NCBI GenBank assembly: GCA_018665005.1
Contig: JABJEE010000174.1
Location: forward strand, 1 to 6,870
Direction of reading: 5' to 3'
Length of the DNA: 6,870 nt
Source of the DNA: Flavobacteriales bacterium
Lineage (GTDB): Bacteria; Bacteroidota; Bacteroidia; Flavobacteriales_D; Crocinitomicaceae
Of this stretch, positions 5,630 through 6,870 are shown in pieces. Position 1 is the stretch's first letter, and the number at the start of each line of letters is the position of its first letter. The notes under the pieces were generated by a model. The model was not told the DNA's origin. It saw only the letters and a program-made list of their open reading frames with translations, and searched no databases. The position numbers and the translations under genes were made by a program.

Positions 5630-6505
5630 CTATAAACTCAAATATGGAAAAATTCTATCAAATTCTTCTTCATTAATCAACTTGGAGTCTAAGACTTCAA
5701 TAAGTTTAGAGAATTTTTCTCTTTGTGCTCTCATTTTTATCAGCGAATTGGATTGATAATAATCCAGATAAGGGTGTTTTTTTAAAACCTCAATCGTACA
5801 TGTGTTAATGTTTATTTTCTTAATGTTGAGTCTATTAATGGTGATTTGAGGAATTACCATTTGATAAGTTTCCAAACGCATTTTCCACACTTCAAGAAGC
5901 TGTTCAATGAATATATATCCCCCAAGCTCTTCTCTGTATTTTATGATTTGTTTTGCATAAAACTCTCCTATTCCTTTTAATTGAATAAGATCTTCCTTGG
6001 AAGCCAAATTAATATCTAATAGCTCAACTTGGATTAATGTATCTACTTCATACTTCTCATTTTCCATTATTAATGGATAAAATGTAGAGTCTTTAATCAA
6101 AGAAAAAACCTCTGCGGGCATTACATATATTTTTTCCAATTCCTCATTTGAATGAATGCCCCGTTCGATGAAATTTACTATGGATTGACCTTGTTTTCTT
6201 GACACTCCCAAAGCCAACCAATCATTTAGTAAATATTCATTTGGGTTAAATCTGCAGGCTGGAGCAACATACTTTTTAGCATAAGACTTCTTCTTAGATT
6301 CTTTTTCTTCTGTAAGTGATTTTTTTGATTCAAATCGCTCTATATGTTCCGATTTAATTATGGGTTTTGGAGCATCTTGAAAATAACCCAAGAGCCTGGG
6401 AAGTAACAATATAAATAACCCAAAGAGAAAGAAGACGACGACTCCTCTTCGTTTATGTTTAGAAATATAAAATGAATCTTTTATAAAATTTAAATTAAGA
6501 CCAAT
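5630..6505 (-). CDS. Membrane-anchored helix-hairpin-helix (ComEA-like) protein, probable ATT start
   Basis: From an ATT at 6503-6505 the product has 291 residues. A short head with KHKRRG (16-21) leads to a membrane segment, VVVFFLFGLFILLLP (22-36), then a Lys/Glu-rich linker. Three HHH-type units follow: LNDWLALGVSRKQGQSIVNFI (about 93-113); INLASKEDLIQLKGIGEFYAKQIIKYREELGG (about 165-196), the classic one; and a C-terminal unit starting ININTCTIEVLKKHP (about 231-245). Basic residues before the membrane segment predict a cytoplasmic N-terminus and HHH domains outside, as for ComEA, a DNA-binding uptake protein; a role in DNA uptake is only inference. The only usual start codon near the beginning is TTG at 6407-6409, which would cut the membrane segment in half. 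The ATT lies 2 bases after the symporter stop, which suggests coupled translation. Gene identity is firm; the start is unusual. Confidence 0.85.
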   Translation of the reverse strand: MGLNLNFIKDSFYISKHKRRGVVVFFLFGLFILLLPRLLGYFQDAPKPIIKSEHIERFESKKSLTEEKESKKKSYAKKYVAPACRFNPNEYLLNDWLALGVSRKQGQSIVNFIERGIHSNEELEKIYVMPAEVFSLIKDSTFYPLIMENEKYEVDTLIQVELLDINLASKEDLIQLKGIGEFYAKQIIKYREELGGYIFIEQLLEVWKMRLETYQMVIPQITINRLNIKKININTCTIEVLKKHPYLDYYQSNSLIKMRAQREKFSKLIEVLDSKLINEEEFDRIFPYLSL

Positions 6506-6507
6506 GG

Positions 6508-6870
6508 TTATTTATCGTTCGGCTCCTTAGATGATCTGATGACTTCTAAATACCTCGAAAGTTGTTTTTTAACAACCGGAAACAAGAAGAATAAACCAAT
6601 CATATTGGGAAATACCATGGCAAAAATCATAGCATCTGAGAAGTCCCAAATAGAACTCATACTGGCTGAAGCACCTATTACGACAAAAAGAAGAAAGAGC
6701 AGTTTGTAAGCCATATCAGCCCCTTTTCCTCTACCAAATAGATACTTCCAAGACTGAAGCCCGTAATAGGACCATGAGATCATGGTTGATACCGCAAATA
6801 ATACAACCGCAATAGTCAAAAACCACTTTGAAAAAGGAATATACTCAGCAAATGCCTGAGTGGTAATTCC
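6508..6870 (-). CDS. Sodium:alanine symporter (AGCS family), C-terminal part
   Basis: The frame is open to the window edge, so only the last 120 residues are present; the first part lies beyond 6870. The section FLTIAVVLFAVSTMISWSYYG contains the SWSYYG stretch typical of the last third of AGCS sodium:amino-acid symporters and is followed by WKYLFGRG. Two further membrane segments follow (YKLLFLLFVVIGASASM, and MIFAMVFPNMIGLFFLFPVV) with a polar, charged cytoplasmic tail (KKQLSRYLEVIRSSKEPNDK). The family imports alanine or glycine with sodium across the inner membrane. Its stop lies 2 bases before the probable start of the HHH gene, so the two look like one transcript. Confidence 0.9.
   Translation of the reverse strand, partial: GITTQAFAEYIPFSKWFLTIAVVLFAVSTMISWSYYGLQSWKYLFGRGKGADMAYKLLFLLFVVIGASASMSSIWDFSDAMIFAMVFPNMIGLFFLFPVVKKQLSRYLEVIRSSKEPNDK

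Overview
The window looks like ordinary chromosomal DNA from a member of the Bacteroidota, probably a Flavobacteriales-like lineage. The evidence is low G+C content, no usable Shine-Dalgarno sequences ahead of most genes, promoter candidates of the TAnnTTTG type, signal peptides ending in -SQ, and the order acyl-CoA dehydrogenase, rpsU, xerC, hpf, which is familiar from this phylum. No mobile element, CRISPR array, rRNA or tRNA gene was found, and no gap between genes exceeds about 125 bases.

Layout from left to right: a secreted outer-membrane beta-barrel protein (+); a PhnA-domain zinc-ribbon protein (-), convergent with it; an unrecognised 133-residue protein (+); a secreted cysteine-rich CAP-domain protein (-), whose stop codon overlaps that of the preceding gene. 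Everything further right is on the minus strand. In transcription order (right to left) it reads: the C-terminal part of a sodium:alanine symporter, a membrane-anchored helix-hairpin-helix (HHH) protein, apt (broken by a one-base insertion), an acyl-CoA dehydrogenase, rpsU, xerC, hpf, then the CAP gene.

The minus-strand block appears to be several transcription units. Symporter and HHH gene are 2 bases apart, and a weak hairpin follows the HHH stop. apt and the dehydrogenase are 24 bases apart. rpsU has its own good promoter and is followed by a compact hairpin plus T tract that runs straight into the xerC start codon. xerC and hpf are 2 bases apart. The functions are housekeeping: ribosome assembly and hibernation, chromosome dimer resolution, purine salvage, acyl-CoA oxidation and amino-acid uptake.

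I found no credible new multi-gene system. The points most worth a second look are the HHH gene, which has no ATG, GTG or TTG at its natural beginning and seems to start at ATT directly after the symporter stop; the clean single-base frameshift in apt; and the terminator-like hairpin between rpsU and xerC.
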